The notes under the pieces are model-generated. The model worked only from the letters and a program-made list of their open reading frames with translations, did no database searches and was not told the DNA's origin. Below, in pieces: positions 61,986 through 64,000 of a DNA stretch of 64,000 nt. A program made the translations under genes and the position numbers. Source of the DNA: CBDATG01 sp965200145. GTDB lineage: Bacteria; Chloroflexota; Dehalococcoidia; Lucifugimonadales; Lucifugimonadaceae. How positions within the stretch are numbered: position 1 is the first letter of the stretch; each line of letters opens with the position of its first letter. The DNA lies in NCBI GenBank assembly GCA_965200145.1, contig CBDATG010000002.1, positions 1,240,001 through 1,304,000 on the forward strand, written 5' to 3'.

Positions 61986-62012
61986 ACAAGCCCATCACTA
62001 GGATGGGCTTGT
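61986..62012 (-). terminator. 11-bp hairpin after the 59-residue gene
   Basis: ACAAGCCCATC at 61986-61996 pairs perfectly with GATGGGCTTGT at 62002-62012 around ACTAG. Read on the minus strand it lies 28 nt after the small gene's stop and is followed by TGATTCTT, a weak U-tract, just before the doc-like gene. Confidence 0.6.
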
Positions 62013-62039
62013 CAAGAACTCTTGGAGAGGCTCGCGTCG

Positions 62040-62219
62040 CTAGTGCTTAGCGAGCTCTTTGAGTGCAGGCCCATATAGCACGGCGATGACTCCGGCCAGG
62101 ACTTCAGCAGTCCGCTCATCATTAGGGAGCGGCCGACTCGAAAGCTCCTTGAAGAAATAACGGAGCGGGTCGTCTATTGTCGCCTTGCTTTGCGGTGCGA
62201 ATGTATTCAGCGTGGTCAT
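62040..62219 (-). CDS. Unrecognised 59-residue small protein
   Basis: A short gene of 59 residues, starting MTTLNTFAPQSKATIDDPLR and ending GPALKELAKH. It has an exact AGGAGGG ribosome site 7 nt upstream, a TATAAT-type -10 further up and a hairpin after the stop, so it looks like a complete transcription unit. The sequence is mildly acidic with two possible helices (LRYFFKELSS; ERTAEVLAGVIAVLYG). No Phd/YefM signature is visible, but its place upstream of a Doc-type toxin makes an antitoxin role possible. The family is unknown. Confidence 0.65.
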   Translation of the reverse strand: MTTLNTFAPQSKATIDDPLRYFFKELSSRPLPNDERTAEVLAGVIAVLYGPALKELAKH

Positions 62220-62226
62220 GCCTATT

Positions 62227-62256
62227 CCCTCCTGCCGTGATTGTCAGTATATTATA
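62227..62256 (-). promoter_or_regulatory. Promoter -10 and ribosome site for the 59-residue gene
   Basis: On the minus strand a perfect TATAAT occupies 62256-62251. The region 17 nt further upstream reads TTCGCG, a poor -35. AGGAGGG lies at 62233-62227, 7 nt from the ATG. The transcript leader would be only about 25 nt. Confidence 0.55.
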
Positions 62257-62309
62257 CGCGTCGGCGGTACGGGCGCGAAACCCTTCCTCACATCAAGTAT
62301 CAACCACCA

Positions 62310-63320
62310 TCATACTTCGTGCTGAAGCTCGCGTTCCATCAGTGCACTGATGGCATCTACGGGGTTCACGCCTTCAAACAACACTTTGTGCGCCGCTCGC
62401 GTAATCGGCATCTCGACGTTCAAGCGTCTCGCCAGCTCAAACGTCGCACGCGTCGTCGGGACACCCTCCGCCGTCTGTCCAAGCTCAGCCAACGCATGCT
62501 CCAGCGACGTACCAGTCGCTAGCATCGCCCCTAGTCGGTAATTCCGACTCAGTGAGCTGAAGCACGTAGCTAGCGCATCGCCGATACCGCTGAGACCCGC
62601 GAACGTGGATGCTTGTGCGCCCATTGCGACACCTAACTTCGTAATCTCGTACATGCCACGCGTGACGTACGCCGCCTTCGCATTCGCACCCAGGTCTGCC
62701 GCATCTATGAATCCCGCTCCGATGGCGATGACGTTCTTCAGGGTTCCGCCAAGCTCTACGCCGACTATGTCAGTCGAGGCGTAGATGCGGTAATTTCTGC
62801 CACTCAGCATCCGCTGCACAAACTCTGCGACCGAGATATCTTCGGATGCTGCTGTGGCAAGCGCAGGCAAGCCACGCGTTATCTCGGGAGCCAGATTAGG
62901 ACCAGACAGCGAGCATACCTTATGCGCCCGATTATCCCGTCGCGACATCAGAACATCATCAATCACTTCGCTCATACGCTTGCCCGTGGTGATCTCGAGC
63001 CCTTTCGTAGCACTCACTACAACGCTGGAATCGCGGAAGCTATCCGCATGCCTTTCCACGGTCTCCCGCATATGGACCGACGGGACAGCGATAATCGCAC
63101 AGTCGGAAGAGCGTATGGCATCTCGTCCATCAGATTCGACGGTCAAGGCTTCCGGGAACACTGCACCAGAGAGGTACTGCGCGTTCTGCCGTCGTTCCCG
63201 TAATAGGTCGGCGGTCTGACTGTTTCGTGCGATCAGCGTAGTTTCGTGATCAAGCTTGGCTGACATTATGGCCAATGCAGTCCCCCATGCACCAGTTCCT
63301 ATGACCGCTACCTTGGCCAA
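62310..63320 (-). CDS. gpsA: Glycerol-3-phosphate dehydrogenase [NAD(P)+]
   Basis: A 336-residue enzyme making sn-glycerol 3-phosphate from dihydroxyacetone phosphate for phospholipid synthesis. It starts at TTG, giving MAKVAVIGTGAWGTALA, the NAD-binding GxGxWG. SATKGLEI, LSGPNLAPEI and GGTLKNVIAIGAGFIDA (with the catalytic lysine) are diagnostic; GLSGIGDALATCFS is also typical. It begins 3 nt after the plsY stop, forming a lipid-precursor operon. Confidence 0.96.
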   Translation of the reverse strand: MAKVAVIGTGAWGTALAIMSAKLDHETTLIARNSQTADLLRERRQNAQYLSGAVFPEALTVESDGRDAIRSSDCAIIAVPSVHMRETVERHADSFRDSSVVVSATKGLEITTGKRMSEVIDDVLMSRRDNRAHKVCSLSGPNLAPEITRGLPALATAASEDISVAEFVQRMLSGRNYRIYASTDIVGVELGGTLKNVIAIGAGFIDAADLGANAKAAYVTRGMYEITKLGVAMGAQASTFAGLSGIGDALATCFSSLSRNYRLGAMLATGTSLEHALAELGQTAEGVPTTRATFELARRLNVEMPITRAAHKVLFEGVNPVDAISALMERELQHEV

Positions 63321-63323
63321 CGT

Positions 63324-63995
63324 TCACTCACCTTTGCTACGTTGCGGGCTGGCGGCGCGTTCCGGTCTTGGGTTGGCCTCAACGCGTCGCTCCGTGCCTT
63401 TCATCAGCCGGTCGATGTTGCCAGAATGCCTGAAAAGTATCAGTCCGCATCCAATCACCGTGTAGATGACATGCTCAAGCGGCCAGCTCCAACCTGTGGC
63501 CAGAATCACGGTCGCCAGCAACGTGACACCGGCACCTATCAAGGCACCCAACGACACGAGTCGCGTCGCTACTACGAACAGCAGGCCAACAGTACCTGTG
63601 GCCGCCGCTATCGGCGACATGATGAGGAGAGCACCCCATCCGGTCGCGATACCCTTCCCACCCTTAAACCCTACATAGACCGGCCAGGTGTGACCCACTA
63701 TTGCGGCGATCCCCACAGTCGCCTGGAGCAAGTCAGGGGCGAACACGTCCATTTGGGTTGATGCCAAGCGCACCGCTAGCACGGGTAGACAACCTTTGAC
63801 GAAGTCCAATAGCAACGTCACGCCCGCCGCCACTTTGCCGAGTGTTCGTAGCACATTCGTCGTGCCCGTGCTACCGCTGCCGTAGTTGCGAATATCGATG
63901 CGGCGCCAAACGCGAGCCACAATCAACCCTGATGGCAACGCGCCGATCAGATATCCCGCGCCGACAGCGACGAGCCAAGTTACGGCGTCTAGCAT
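63324..63995 (-). CDS. plsY: Acyl-phosphate:glycerol-3-phosphate acyltransferase PlsY
   Basis: A 223-residue membrane enzyme that transfers an acyl group from acyl phosphate to glycerol 3-phosphate, the product of gpsA next to it. Motifs are GALPSGLIVARV, the GSGSTGTTNVLRTLG block, GHTWPVYVGFKGGKGIATGWG and the C-terminal RHSGNIDRLMKGTE. Five or more membrane segments are evident. About 20 C-terminal residues form a basic soluble tail. The ATG at 63995 is close to the window edge, so upstream signals are not visible. Confidence 0.95.
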   Translation of the reverse strand: MLDAVTWLVAVGAGYLIGALPSGLIVARVWRRIDIRNYGSGSTGTTNVLRTLGKVAAGVTLLLDFVKGCLPVLAVRLASTQMDVFAPDLLQATVGIAAIVGHTWPVYVGFKGGKGIATGWGALLIMSPIAAATGTVGLLFVVATRLVSLGALIGAGVTLLATVILATGWSWPLEHVIYTVIGCGLILFRHSGNIDRLMKGTERRVEANPRPERAASPQRSKGE

Positions 63996-64000
63996 CTCAG

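Overview
This 64 kb window looks like chromosomal DNA of a Chloroflexota bacterium, most plausibly the Dehalococcoidia/SAR202 side of the phylum. That assignment is inferred from three things: peptide-binding lipoproteins whose lipobox is followed by VEVTREV-type repeats, TP-rich surface-protein linkers, and frequent TTG starts. No rRNA, tRNA, CRISPR array or insertion sequence was recognised. The DNA is moderately GC-rich and densely coding.

Layout. Positions 1-798 hold the 3' end of a gene resembling the C-terminal part of a DNA adenine methylase. It converges on recA (899-2008, minus) across a strong hairpin. A peptide-type ABC importer operon without ATPases follows (2363-6411), then a lipoprotein alpha/beta hydrolase with the same repeat linker (6550-8493) and an HtrA-type protease (8508-10085, minus). 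Positions 10.4-14.0 kb form a small DNA-modification/defence-like islet: a frameshifted beta-class methyltransferase fused to an HNH nuclease, a tiny cysteine-rich ORF, a possible PD-(D/E)XK protein and an unrecognised 380-residue protein. Then come nadE, gltD and gltB on the minus strand.

Positions 22.4-44.8 kb are a nearly complete str-S10-spc-alpha ribosomal superoperon: rpsL, rpsG, fusA, the S10 and spc genes, secY, adk, map, infA, rpmJ, rpsM, rpsK, rpsD, rpoA, rplQ, truA, rplM, rpsI. A well-formed promoter lies ahead of rpsL, and the rpsL-rpsG gap can fold into structured RNA. The most unusual gene is rplM. Its L13 core is followed by an acidic linker and a domain that aligns without gaps to the RNA polymerase alpha C-terminal domain. 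L3, S5, L15 and S17 also carry long acidic extensions.

Positions 44.9-49.5 kb encode three paralogous exported proteins made of duplicated beta-rich domains and TP-rich linkers. Two end in a sorting-signal-like tail. The first lost its tail when a duplicated leader was placed behind it.

The right end carries an orphan N4-cytosine-type methyltransferase, a degenerate metallo-beta-lactamase-fold protein, hrcA-dnaJ-prmA and a degenerate rsmE-like gene. Next are an alkaline-phosphatase-superfamily enzyme, a second peptide importer operon again without ATPases, a Doc-type toxin, a previously unlisted 59-residue gene with its own promoter and hairpin, and gpsA-plsY for glycerophospholipid synthesis.

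Functionally the window joins translation and core metabolism (NAD, glutamate, phospholipid precursors) with peptide uptake, envelope proteins and small DNA-modification or toxin modules.
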